Below, piece by piece: positions 10,430 to 21,130 of a stretch of DNA of 64,000 nucleotides. The notes beneath the pieces were generated by a model that did not search any database, had not been told where the DNA came from, and saw only the letters and a program-made list of their open reading frames with translations. Position numbers and translations under genes: made by a program. Source of the DNA: Rallus limicola (Eukaryota; Chordata; Aves; Gruiformes; Rallidae); contig JAKCOZ010000003.1 of assembly GCA_022605955.1 (NCBI GenBank), positions 63,761,439 to 63,825,438 on the forward strand, written 5' to 3'. The stretch's first letter is position 1. Each line of letters begins with the position of its first letter.

Positions 10430-12395
10430 GCACCCCCTGCAATTAAGCAGGCAGTGAACTTTCCTCCTCCTGCTGTCTCCTGCTCAGCTCAAGTAGGCTC
10501 ACTTACTCCCCTGTCCTCATTGAAAGCTCCTCTCCGTTCTTCCTCTCAGCAAGAGGTACCACCCGCTCCCACACTCACACATCTTGCCTGCCCAGCAGAG
10601 CTATCTTCAGAAACCAAGCCTCTTCATTTCATTGCTTTCCAACTTCATGCAGCACCTGAAAAAACTCACTGGCTGTGCATCCATCAACATATGCATCTCT
10701 TCTACCTCCCTGCTCAGGTAAAGCTGCACCTATAGCCTCTGAAAAGCTTGAAGGTGCTGGGTGAGAACTTGTCAGACTAGACACAGCAATGTCTCAGAGA
10801 GGAAAAAAAAACAAATCATCACCTCTTAGTCCCTCGATTTTAATAAAAATCTAGGATCCTAATACCTTACTAAAGGCACCTGGAATTCTCTTTTTTTTTT
10901 TTTCTTAACCTTTTTCTAATCAAAACAGGTCTGTTGACAGCCTGATTTCTATGCCAGCTGGGAATTTGCCATATAAAGAGCAGTCATTTCAGAAACTCCA
11001 GTGTCACAGATCCTCTCAGTGATCAGGCCCATGGTGTCAGGGGAGATCCTAAGAAATTTGTTTTACAATTTTCTTTGCAGAGGAGTCTGCTTGCTTTTGG
11101 TTGCTTTGGGCTCCAGAAAGGTCTTGGCCTGCTGTTTGAAGGTCTCAGGTTGACAACAAAGACCCTCTACCTCAGAACCACATCACGCTGAGATCAATGC
11201 TGGTTTTGAAGCTTAACTTTGAGTCCTTGGGAACTTCAGCTGGAAACTGAAGATCAGGGTTTGTCAATCCTGTCAGTATTATGAGATGGATAGTCCACAG
11301 TCTGCCAGTTCCCAATCTACAAATCAGAGGCTGTCCTGGCAAAATCCTAGAGGACATTTGTGTGGCTACTAATCAGATGCTCTGATCTACTTACATGTTT
11401 TTGAAATAAAAGCACCTGGACAGCCACAGTCCTCTACTTGTAAAGCACTGTATTAGTTCCATGTCATCTTAAAATCTTAGGTATACATTTAATGTAAGAT
11501 AGGAATGACACATTAAACATGGTTTGAACATGGTAGGACCTCTAACAATGCCCATCCTCGAACATCTACAAGTTGCTGTCATATTCGCCCAATTCTGACT
11601 ACAGGTAACCCCCTCCCCTTTCATTTTTAATATAGGAAATTGAGATAAGGGTCCAGTCACATCTTCATTTTACCATTGAGAAATTGCTACTTTGGGGAAA
11701 CTGTGTGATGAAGGTCCTTTGGTACAAAGATGATCAGCTTTCACAGCACCTTTGAGAGGGAGAACAAAAGCACAGTCTGTGCAAAGCCCCTTTTCTCTCT
11801 GCCAGTTGCAGGCACTGGAAGGTCTGATGAAAAGTGGGAGGGGGAAGAATGCAGCTAGGCATCTCCAGAAACTGTGCAAGGGCTTTACTTAGATTTTGAA
11901 GTAGCTCTGACAAACTAGTACGGCCCTGCGAATTTAGATAACTCACAACTCTGCCTCATTTCAAAGCTTCAATGCCAGTAATTTTAAAGGTGTCCCTAAT
12001 GCATTAGAGACAGCTGAAATTTCAAGCATGCTGATGTAACTAGTCTGTCCCAACCTATGCCTCCCTGCTCTCCCTCACACCCAGATGCTCTCCCTCACAC
12101 CCAGATGCTTTCTTCTTGCACCTGCACATTGTTACCTGAAACAGTAATCTTCTCTTGTGTCCCCTACCTACATGAAGAGAACACCTACACGCTGGAAAAA
12201 TTTCCTTATGCAGAGCACCTCTGGATCATGCATCCTCGTATTTCTGGTCCAGGACAAGGGTTAAGGGAATCAACACTTTCCTCCTCTTTCAGAGTTTTCC
12301 ACTGGTATTTGCTGTCTTTGTCTCTTAGCATCCAGTTCACAGCCCTTGAACTAGTTACATGAAAATGCCACCCTGCATCCTGAATCCAAAGGATG
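10430..12395. other. Unannotated unique DNA
   Basis: No gene or transposon recognised. It includes a poly-T run near 10891-10904 and a 20-base tandem duplication listed separately. Frames at 10391-10735 (plus) and 11172-11946 (minus) have no recognisable domains. Confidence 0.6.
12066..12105 (+). repeat. Perfect 20-base tandem duplication
   Basis: The unit TGCTCTCCCTCACACCCAGA occurs twice in direct succession (12066-12085 and 12086-12105) and is followed by the first four bases of a third unit. The two copies are identical, so the duplication is recent or still length-variable. Confidence 0.95.
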
Positions 12396-12399
12396 TTAA

Positions 12400-13260
12400 A
12401 AGCAGAAAGCTGCTAGCAACCAAATTAACAGCACATAATTAGTCTCATGCATAAACCTCTTAAAAAAGTACAGGGCACTTGGTGTCAAGATTAGACAATT
12501 AACTTTGTCAGAGCACAGGAGAATGCGCTGAAACGCTTACATTTGCAACGTAGTATTAAGTCTGCAATTCTCACCGGGACTCGTGTGAGTAAATACTCTA
12601 GGTCAAAACCTTGACAGCCTTATTTAGATTTTGCTCACTTAGTGCAGGCTCTGCTCAAGTAAAGACCACATATAATCCAAGGAAAGACCTCGGAGTTTGG
12701 CTCTGTGTTTTGACAGCCTATAAAAGATCAGCTGGAGCGTAAGCAGGATCAGCAAAAGTAAGCCCTTCCATATACACAACCCTGTCTGAAACCGGTGCTG
12801 TTTTACAGGCCAGCCAAAACATGACTGTTCACTGCAGCATATTCTGCGGTGCCCCAGCCAAGCTTTAAAAACATCCCAAACTGGGGAAGTGCTTCTGCCA
12901 ATTCCCTTTATGGTGAAATGTGGCATCAATAGAGTGATCCATCAGCAATTCATATCTATGATCAAATCGGCTCTTTCCCTGGGGAGTGGCAGACCCGGGG
13001 AGATTAGCACCTGTCTCTCTTCTGTTTATCACTGGCAGGTGCTTAAGTGAAGCAAGATATCGGCTCTGCTAAAGTGAAAAAAGCTCCGAAAAGATAAGAT
13101 GGATGTGCTGGGCCACTGAGCTAACTGCTCACTCAGGAAACAGAGCAAATGAGTCTCCATCTGTTTAGCAAAGGTGGCTTTGTGAGCCGATGGGAGGAAC
13201 ATGGTAATTCATTAATTTGGTGAGTGTTAAGGGTTGGTGTGCATTTACTAGTAGAAAGCC
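12400..13260. promoter_or_regulatory. Candidate conserved enhancer cluster
   Basis: Two sub-blocks stand out. Block 12410-12640 has AATTAACAGCACATAATTAG, AGATTAGACAATTAAC and five CpGs within about 12520-12592. Block 12935-13225 has ATGATCAAATCGG, GCACCTG and GGCAGGTGC E-boxes, a GATA-type AAAAGATAAGATGG, and TAATTCATTAATTTGG. Retained CpGs and dense homeodomain, GATA, TCF-like and E-box words are unlike the flanking DNA. No ORF of note is present. I infer a developmental regulatory element; conservation was not tested. Confidence 0.35.
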
Positions 13261-13264
13261 TTCT

Positions 13265-14580
13265 GCAGCACAAACAAAAGTTTACTAGCCCTTCAAGATC
13301 TGGGCACCTGGTGATTCTACAATTTCAGAAGCAGACAGACACATGCTAGCTCTACTCAAGCTAATCACAGAGCCGAAAGATCAAGGGATCCTGGGACAGA
13401 GGCATGGATGAGAGCCCGCTCTGATCTGGAGGCAGTCTGGCCCCATTCATGAAGCACCTGAGCTAACAAGTCCCCCTTCTTCACAGATAGCGACCCATGA
13501 AGCTTAACTCTGACAGCTAAAGAGCTGTATCTTTGTATCCTATACTATTTTGCAACCATTTGGTGTAAACACCAGATAATAAAACAGCTTTTCTAAGTAG
13601 AACGTCTGTGTAAAGTGTTGTAGGAGTCTCTCCAGGCTTGAGGTTTCATTAGACCATGGTGAAAGCTAGAAGATTATATCGTCATCATTATGCGAGTAAG
13701 ATTTTGTTCAAATAGTATCTAGATATCTGTAGGAGGACCTGTTTCTTTTCTTCAAATTGCTAGGCATATAGCAACAGAGCAGCACAAAGTTTGCACTCAC
13801 TCAACTGGAAGTAGAAGTTTAGTACTGTGATACTGCTTCTTGCACCACTGAAGCCTCCAAGTTTTCACAATTCATAGGCTTTGCAAAAATATTGACTCAC
13901 AAACACTAAAACGCTTGCCTGACACAAGAATGGAATAGTCTGTCAAAAGCTGTGACCCAACATGCTGGTGTTTAGTGTCTGTGTAGAATATGGATAATTC
14001 TTTAACATAGTAAAAGTAGATGTCATTTGGCCTTCTCAGTTTAAGGAAAAAATAGTTCCTTGTGAATTTGTTTAATGTAAATAAACCCTCTATTTATCTT
14101 TGTCTTTAATAAATTCATACATTATTAGAAAATCCTTTATACAAGAAGACCCACTGAGCTATATCATCTCATTTTAAGAGATTTCCTGTTGGTGGAATAC
14201 AAAGCAGCCACCTGCAATCGCCTAGTGCTCAAAAGGATTTAAATAAACACACACAGATAATTAGATCAGTTAACCTTGCAAATTAAAACAAGCACATTGC
14301 ATTATCTCCAGTTTATCCTAAAAGAAAATATGAAGTTGCCTCAGATAAATAGTTTAATAAAGACAGTGAAGAGCTTATACAAGCGGCATAATGCTAAATC
14401 TTCTAAGCATGTAGGCTAATAGGATGAAAACCCGTTTTCTGACTAGCTTCATTTTGGAGAACTGTCTACTGGTTTACACAGGACCTGAGGATCAGAATTA
14501 GTTAACAAGCCACATTATCAGAGCAGTTTCACCTAACATCACTCAGTCAGCCTAAGCCATTGGTCTTGGGTCACTTTCCA
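13265..14580. other. Unannotated AT-rich DNA
   Basis: I see no gene, transposon or structured repeat here. Confidence 0.6.
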
Positions 14581-14581
14581 T

Positions 14582-14696
14582 TGTGCCTGAGGACATGGTC
14601 TAGGTGTGGACTATGAAGGGTTAGTCTGTGGTTGGACTTGATGATCTTAAAGTTCTCTTCCAACCTAAGTGATTCTGTGATTCTATGGCTCTATGA
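14582..14696 (+). mobile_element. CR1 3' tail fragment
   Basis: About 115 bases of the terminal part of a CR1 copy. It contains GTGCCTGAGGACATGGTCTA, then GGTTGGACTTGATGATCTTA, then TCTTCCAACCTAAGTGATTC, and ends in the octamer series GATTCTGTGATTCTATGG. The subtype wording (GACATGGT...GATCTTAAAG) differs from the copy ending at 6260, so it comes from a separate CR1 subfamily. Confidence 0.92.
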
Positions 14697-14699
14697 AAA

Positions 14700-16615
14700 G
14701 AATAGGTGGGATGTCTGGCTACATTCAACTACAGCTCTCCAATGGCTATAGAAGAAAGTCAAACATTTAACCTTCATTAGGCTGAAGTTAGGGAGGGTGA
14801 ATCATATCCAGAGTTCACAGAATGCCACTTCATGACTCAGGCATCCCCTTTCTTTTCAAAATGTACTAACTGCAGTCGGAGTAAACTTACTTACACAACA
14901 AAAAAGCTAGGTACACCTCATTAGTTAGGCTACAGAGAAAAAAGTCCCGATTGAGAGTTGCTCCAGCAGCGTTGTGACACCAGTTGTCCATTAGCACCCG
15001 TGTGTCAGTTTGGGTCATGGTAGGTCACTTACATGCAGAGAAGTTTTCCTTGTGATCAGCAGCTTAGATGTACAACATACAAACTGCACCAACTACCAAT
15101 TACCCATGAGTGCCAGTCTGCTAGATATCTGTGTGACCACTGATGACAAAGACTGGCCAGAAAACATCAGCCCATTTAATAAACTTTTCAAGGCTTTGAA
15201 GTGTATTTCTCTCCTGAAAAGAGACCAATGTTTTAAGAGAAGAAATATCACTGCATATTATCCAGTACTTAGATGTGGTTTTAGAGAGGAGAGTTTTCTG
15301 TCAGTTTCAGAGTAGGTTTACTTATTGGTTTTTAATCCCAGATGTCATCAAAACAGGATAAACAGAACATCTTGGTCAAAATACTGTCCTGGATCTGAGA
15401 CAACATCACAATAAGAAATATGCTGAGAGCAATATTGTTCAGAAAACGTTTCAGTGCTTTCAAGGAGAAGAAAAAGTTTTGTTTGCTTACTTTTCCATTA
15501 TCTCTGCTTGTAAGTTTTGGCAGCACCTTATGCTTTAAACAGGAAAAGAAAGAGCCACAGTTTTATCAGCAAATGGGACCACACTACCAATCCTGCACAG
15601 AGGTAGGTCCTGCAGCCACAGGTCACTTGCTACTCACTTTCTGGAAGGTCATCAATAGTTGGTCCTGCAGCCAGGATCTATTACTCTGGCAGTTTTGTCA
15701 CTGTTGCTGCTGACACCTGTTTTCATGACCAAACTGCTAACTTCGCAAAAATGTTTTGTGAAAAGCTGCTCTAAATGACATATTTAAGGCTCTTGTGTTT
15801 TGGTTTTTATTGTTGCTGTTTACTTGTTTGGGTGTGTATATAAATATGCATATATGAATGAATCCAAATACAATTGAAGCAATTGCCGTTCAAGCACCCA
15901 GGACAAAGCAGAGCTGGTGGCTACAACAATGACAACATTTTTTTCCCCATTATTTAACCTAAAATCTGTGGAAGATTTGGAAACAAGATGATCGTCTACT
16001 GAGGCTAATTAGAAAAACTACAAAGAAATAAACTGATGCCCCAAATAAAATAATAATTACAAAAAAAAACAACAACAAAACCCGACAAAGAAGTTTAGAC
16101 TGAGCATTTGCTGCTCTACCACCTAATCTAATTTGCCATGTCACATGGGCCACTGAGATTTGTGAAAATGTTACAAACCCTAGCAGAAATTGGTACCTAC
16201 ATAAGTAGTATTCACAAAAATAGACTGAAAACTGAATGGATCACAGGGGTTTAACTGGCTTTTCAGTGTTGGGTGCATTTAGGTTGCACACCAAGCATAT
16301 GCCGGAATCTCAGTTTGATCTTCATGCTCCTTTCTGTACACATAATAAAATTTCTAAGTCAAGGCTTGATTACCCACTGCCCTTGGTTACCAAATTGTTC
16401 TGGTTAGTCTAGCACACAAGCCCAAATTTGCATCTGCTGCTTTGCAGATAAATCCCCTGGGCTGGCACAAGAGAAGGTCATGGCATTGGGAGTGCATCCC
16501 TTAATGCCATAGGCTGTACTATGCAGCCTTGTAAATAAACACAGAGGGCTTAGTTACTAAGGCTATCCCTTCTGCATGTCTTATTGGAACTTGAGCATTA
16601 AAGTGGGGGAACAAT
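14700..16615. other. Unannotated AT-rich DNA
   Basis: No gene recognised. It includes a TATA/TGCATA patch near 15836-15860 and an A-rich patch with CAACAACAA near 16060-16080. Frames at 15010-15315 and 15420-15713 look random. Confidence 0.6.
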
Positions 16616-16616
16616 A

Positions 16617-16712
16617 GAAAAAAAAAAAACAAAAATCAAAGGTGAAAAACAACAAAATGCAACACCAACATAAAAAACCAAACCAAAATGAAACCAAAAA
16701 ACCAGAAAATCA
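16617..16712 (+). repeat. A-rich low-complexity tract (AAAAC/AACC words)
   Basis: About 95 bases almost without T or G, made of A runs broken by C, CC or AAC. The same flavour of tract recurs at 1604-1640, 24570-24640, 31965-31997 and 63932-63965, and in reverse complement at 34741-34801. Confidence 0.85.
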
Positions 16713-19100
16713 TCTGGCTGCTGCAATGTTAAGGAACAGATCTTCCCTCATGTATTTTACACCCCCTGCTTTCTGCTGGATATCCAACACACTCGAGTTT
16801 CATTTCAGAAAGTAAAGCTTCTAAGCAGCTACCAAATGACCTTTGCCTCTCAGATGAGTATTTATGGCAGGCAACACATACATCAACAACAACAAAAAGT
16901 TTCCCCAGTAACGAAAATGTTTCTGCCAGCAATGTATCTTTTACAAGCTTGCAAGATGTACCGAGAGTCTAATAATCAGATTAAAATCACATCAAACTAT
17001 GTTGGGAAGTCAAGGTGAAGGCCTTTGGATTGTTCTCATGAATAGCCCTATCCAGACCTACCAGGTGATGATAAATTCAGGTTTTTGCTTGGTTGGTGTT
17101 TTTCAAATTTATTTTAAGCACTTACAGTTTTTAAAAGCCAAGAGGTGGGAAAATGGTGTTTTAGCAATTCTTGCAGCACTTGATAATAGTGAAACGCTTA
17201 AGAAAAAAACCTGACTTCTCCTGTGCAGGGGAAAAGCAGTGGATCTGGTAATAAATATTTGGTCTTTCTATGCCACCTTACAAAAGACTTCAAGAGCTTT
17301 GTCTTCTTTTGACAGCTGGAAGTCCAAGCCTCATAGGCACAAAGTGATATGCCTGATATTATTCCTATTTCTAATACTTAACCTAGGAATAAACTTGAAA
17401 CCTCAAATCCCAGGATTGGGGTTGTATTTCCTCACAGGATTACTGGAACCAAATTAGTGGATGGGTTTACTGTTTCTATTTGGTGCAGAACAGGTCAGAG
17501 ATTTAAGTATCCAGGTACAAGGAGAAAACCTGAAGTCCTAGTGTTTTATTTCCATCTCCCATACAGTGCTTGCCTAAAAGTCTGTCCTGTATCTTTAATT
17601 TCCAGATAGCATACAGCAGCGTATAGGTGCTTGAAATGGATACTACATCCACATTGCTCCCTGCTTTTCTCTCCCTGCAAAAGATCACCTGGGAAATACA
17701 GACAAGCATGGACAAAAGAAGCACTGTCATCTGTCAAGTGGATAATTAGGTGTGAGGAGTTCAAAGTGTTAGTATCTGCTCTGCAGATGTAAGGAATAGC
17801 AAAAGCCTACACAGATATCTGTGTTACCTGAAGTGAGCAGCATCCAGTCAACCTAACTAAAGCTGAGCATCTAAACTACAAAGACCCACCCATCTTATGG
17901 CAGCAATGCCACACTAACCTGTGCATCTCTACAGTACAGGGAAGAACTGTTCTTGCATTCAGGCCCAGATTAATCACATTCGTACAGATCAGTAATTCAT
18001 ATAGCTTCAGCCACCCAACTGATTCTGCACAAAGCATGTTTGGTGAGACTACAATAGTCTCATTCGCCCTTTCCACTCAAGTCCAATAGAAGACAACTGT
18101 CCATAGCCTGTAGGATCATGCTTTCTACCTTATAAAAAAGTCAGTGAACCATGGGAAAAAGCTGATGTTGAATATACCCAGGAAACTCTAGGATGGCCTT
18201 GAATGTTTATAATTTACTTTGCACTCTCTCTGGCCTTTGACAGCCAAACCAGCTAGCCTAGAGTTAAACTACTAAATCCCAGGGAGAGAGCTTTTGAGAG
18301 AGGGAAGGGTAAAATCTGGATAAAGACTCTGGGATCAGTGAGCTCACACAAAAACACTGCAGTGCAAGAATATCACATCTACTTTAGCTTAATCTAAAAG
18401 TCAAATCACATGACTGCATTTTCCAGTTTAACTTGCATGTCTGCCACCACCAAGCCAGCTTCTGAGAATTGTATTCACCTACTCACTGCACAACTCCCAC
18501 CAGCTTCCCAGTATAAGAAAAACAGCTACTGTGGAAATAAAAGAGGTCTGTTGTTATCGAGACTTGGAAAACCCCACTAAGCCCTGCTCTTCTTCTTCCC
18601 ACGTGTACTGAGAATGGACACTACAGATAGCTCACACAGAAAAAAAAAGGGGTTTATCTCAGATCTACTTCCAAGGAATGCAGGTGAAATTTTTTTTCAC
18701 TGGTTCCAATGGGAGCAGAATAAAACAGATACTGAACACATATTTAAGAAAAATCTACCCACCTATTGCCAGAAAATCCAATCTACTTTATCCCTCCCAC
18801 AGTACTAAGCAGTGTTCTCTGCACAGAAGTGAGTCATTTGTAATTTACTAATCCATGGAGAGATCTCAAAACCAGCCACAGACAAAGCCTGAAGAGTCTC
18901 CTCATTGTCTTCCCTCTGGAAAAGTAAAACTGTGCTTTAATTCCAATTTCCAAAAGCCTCTAGTTTTCCTACAAAACAGCTTAATACTGTGAACTCCCTA
19001 GATGACATCAAACAGACAGCAGTGGGACTTCATCACAAGGAGAGGCAACCTCTCCTAGACACGTGAACGTTCATTTCGGAGGCACAAGTGAGTCAGCAGT
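16713..19100. other. Unannotated DNA
   Basis: No gene or transposon that I can support. Short frames at 16836-17214, 17239-17457 and 17503-18076 show no domains. The coding-like frame listed next begins at the end of this stretch. Confidence 0.55.
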
Positions 19101-19102
19101 GA

Positions 19103-19567
19103 GCAGATACACTACGTGTACACATAGGCCATATGCTACTGGATGTATCGTCTTTCTGTAGTAGATCTCACAGGCTCCAAGTTGTTAATGGAGTTCCCCG
19201 CCTACCCAAGAGAGAAGTGGCCCCTCACATCACTACAGTCATACCCAAGGCTGGTTTCACTACCAGACCAAGCAGAGTGATCTCAGCCCTGAATCATCCA
19301 AAGCCTGCAGCGAATGCCCAGGGACCAATGCCAAGTGTTATGAAACAGTTCACCCAGCCTAGCATCCTGAGCTCCAGCAAAAAATTGGCAGCTAGTGAGA
19401 CAGATGCCTCAGCAACCTCACTTGTGCAGAATGGTTTTAGGTCTGACCAGTGGAAATATTTGCCTGTGGTGATGAATAAGCACGTGGTGGAAAGTTGTCA
19501 GTGCTTTCTGTGCCAGCCCTTTGAGGACTATGCTGATCTGGTCCACACAGTCCAAGTCATCATCTAG
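19103..19567 (+). CDS. Coding-like ORF of unknown function (orphan exon or retrocopy)
   Basis: An open frame runs from just after a TGA at 19100-19102 to a TAG at 19565-19567; the first ATG is at 19133 (144 codons). Unlike other frames here, it uses codons typical of expressed vertebrate genes (many CTG, GTG, ATC, CAG, AAG, GAC and GCC) and has balanced composition. The predicted product is rich in Pro, Ser, Ala and Lys and looks disordered over residues 15-95. Its C-terminus is more ordered and contains Trp, several Val and a CQCFLC motif (residues ~122-127). I do not recognise the protein. Just upstream, 'TTTCTGTAGTAGATCTCACAG' ending near 19171 could be a weak splice acceptor, so the real coding part may begin there. 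Downstream come about 270 bases of UTR-like DNA, a hairpin and an A17 tract, which would suit a processed retrocopy. No AATAAA lies just before the A tract and no target-site duplication was found, so a genuine terminal exon is also possible. Confidence 0.45.
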   Translation, partial: ADTLRVHIGHMLLDVSSFCSRSHRLQVVNGVPRLPKREVAPHITTVIPKAGFTTRPSRVISALNHPKPAANAQGPMPSVMKQFTQPSILSSSKKLAASETDASATSLVQNGFRSDQWKYLPVVMNKHVVESCQCFLCQPFEDYADLVHTVQVII

Positions 19568-19833
19568 AGAGCTTAATACAACAGGATTTTACTAATCTCT
19601 TCCTGTTATAGTCTTCCTCTTCCTCACTGAAAGATGCCTCAGTATCACTTGATTTATTTCAGCTTGGCATGGGTTTTCCTTTTCTTTTAAAACAGTTTTA
19701 AGACATTCTCTTACTTAGTTTTCATAAATTTAAATCTTAATCAGAATTACAAGTAGTATTTTAATTTAGATTAAGCTGTTGTCATTACATGAAATTGTTT
19801 CAGCGTACTTTTGAAGGAGATTTCTATAATGCT

Positions 19834-19885
19834 TACTTTCATAGAGAAAAACTATGAAAGTATTCTTTAAAAAAAAAAAAAAAAA
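19834..19885 (+). other. Perfect 11-bp hairpin followed by A17
   Basis: TACTTTCATAG at 19834-19844 pairs perfectly with CTATGAAAGTA at 19852-19862 around the loop AGAAAAA. Six bases later an uninterrupted A17 runs from 19869 to 19885. Coming about 270 bases after the stop of the coding-like frame, it could be the end of a retrotransposed transcript, or simply chance in AT-rich DNA. Confidence 0.7.
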
Positions 19886-20540
19886 CTCAATTTAAACAGA
19901 CCAGCTTTCACAAAACTGTTTTCCTAGATTTTCTGTTGAATGTATTTATTTGTGTGTAGGCAAGGAGGTGAGATTATGATCCAGAGAAGGACAGTCATCC
20001 ATAATATGGATTTGAAAGTTTGTTAAAATTTAGATAAAGTTATTGGAGTTCACATCAAATCCCTCTATGCCTCCCAAGTATTACTCATATTTCCTTATAT
20101 TAATGTGCATGTATACACACTACCATATGTTTGGTGTAATCATTCCATGACTTGTGAAAGATTGGACTTTCAGTTAAGACTGTGAATTCATAATTATTTC
20201 AACAAGTTTTATCCTGTGCTGCTAGGCACCTGAGTAAACCACATCAGCCATTTGCAATGACCAGTGGGGATTTTTCTTGTGAAAGAAACTGAGATCTTAG
20301 CATAGTTTACTTTGCAAGGCACATGGGAAAAGAATTTGAAGAAGTTAACTGAGGGAGAAAAAGGCACACTGCCCTCTCACTTTGAGTATGTACTGATGAG
20401 AAAAAATTATCTCCTGAATGTCTCAATCAAACCAATAAACAAAACAACTCTTCAGAGGGGGGCTAGCACATCCTCACTTCAGACAAAATAGAAAATACTC
20501 TTTATGCAGCGGGGAAATTAACAGTTATTTACCCTGCATG
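19886..20540. other. Unannotated AT-rich DNA
   Basis: I see nothing beyond AT-rich unique sequence here. Confidence 0.6.
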
Positions 20541-20544
20541 CACT

Positions 20545-20640
20545 CTAGAAGAGAGGCCATCGAAGCTAGCTGAGAAGTGTGTGATCCCGTAACGAGCAAT
20601 AACAGACTGGAATGGGTTCGTGTCTTTTACCTTCTGGCAA
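20545..20640. promoter_or_regulatory. Candidate conserved element with retained CpGs
   Basis: Four CpGs lie within about 60 bases (CATCGAAGC, CCCGTAACGAGC, GGTTCGTG), in DNA otherwise nearly free of CpG, with no repeat signature. Retained CpGs outside repeats can mark constrained DNA. This is a weak inference. Confidence 0.22.
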
Positions 20641-20949
20641 ACAGTTTTTCAGAGTATGTCATCTGCATTTTTCCTTATCTTTAGAGGACCTGTGTGCCAA
20701 CTACTTGTACCCTAAGAAGAGTGGATGCTCAAAATTAGAGGGGAACTATCATCTAGGAATGAAACTAAGACTCTTCTGGTAAATAAACAGACCCTGATAA
20801 AGTGGGCATCAAGGGAGGACTTCTAATTTTCTTCTCAAAGGCAATATGTTTCATTTGTATGCCACTTATAAATGAGTACTGCTTTCCATCTCTACTTATC
20901 AGGATGAACCAGAACAGTACCAAACCCAGTAACACTATTAGTAACACCC

Positions 20950-21130
20950 CTGAACTTAATTATTAAAAAGGGCTTTTTATTGATTGATTTTAATAATAGA
21001 CTGCAAATGAAGGGGTATGAGGATTATTTGTTCAAAAATATTAATCAACAATTATTTTCGCTAGCAAAAATATGGATTTTTCTTGCATTAATGTGGAGAG
21101 GGTTATTGCTTATTGTTTATACTCCTTACT
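20950..21130. other. AT-rich block with 10-bp inverted repeat
   Basis: ATTATTAAAA at 20959-20968 pairs perfectly with TTTTAATAAT at 20988-20997 across a 19-base spacer that itself contains AGGGCTTTTT. Further on are AATATTAATCAACAATTATT and TGCATTAATG, which are homeodomain-like words. It may be regulatory or simply AT-rich. Confidence 0.4.
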
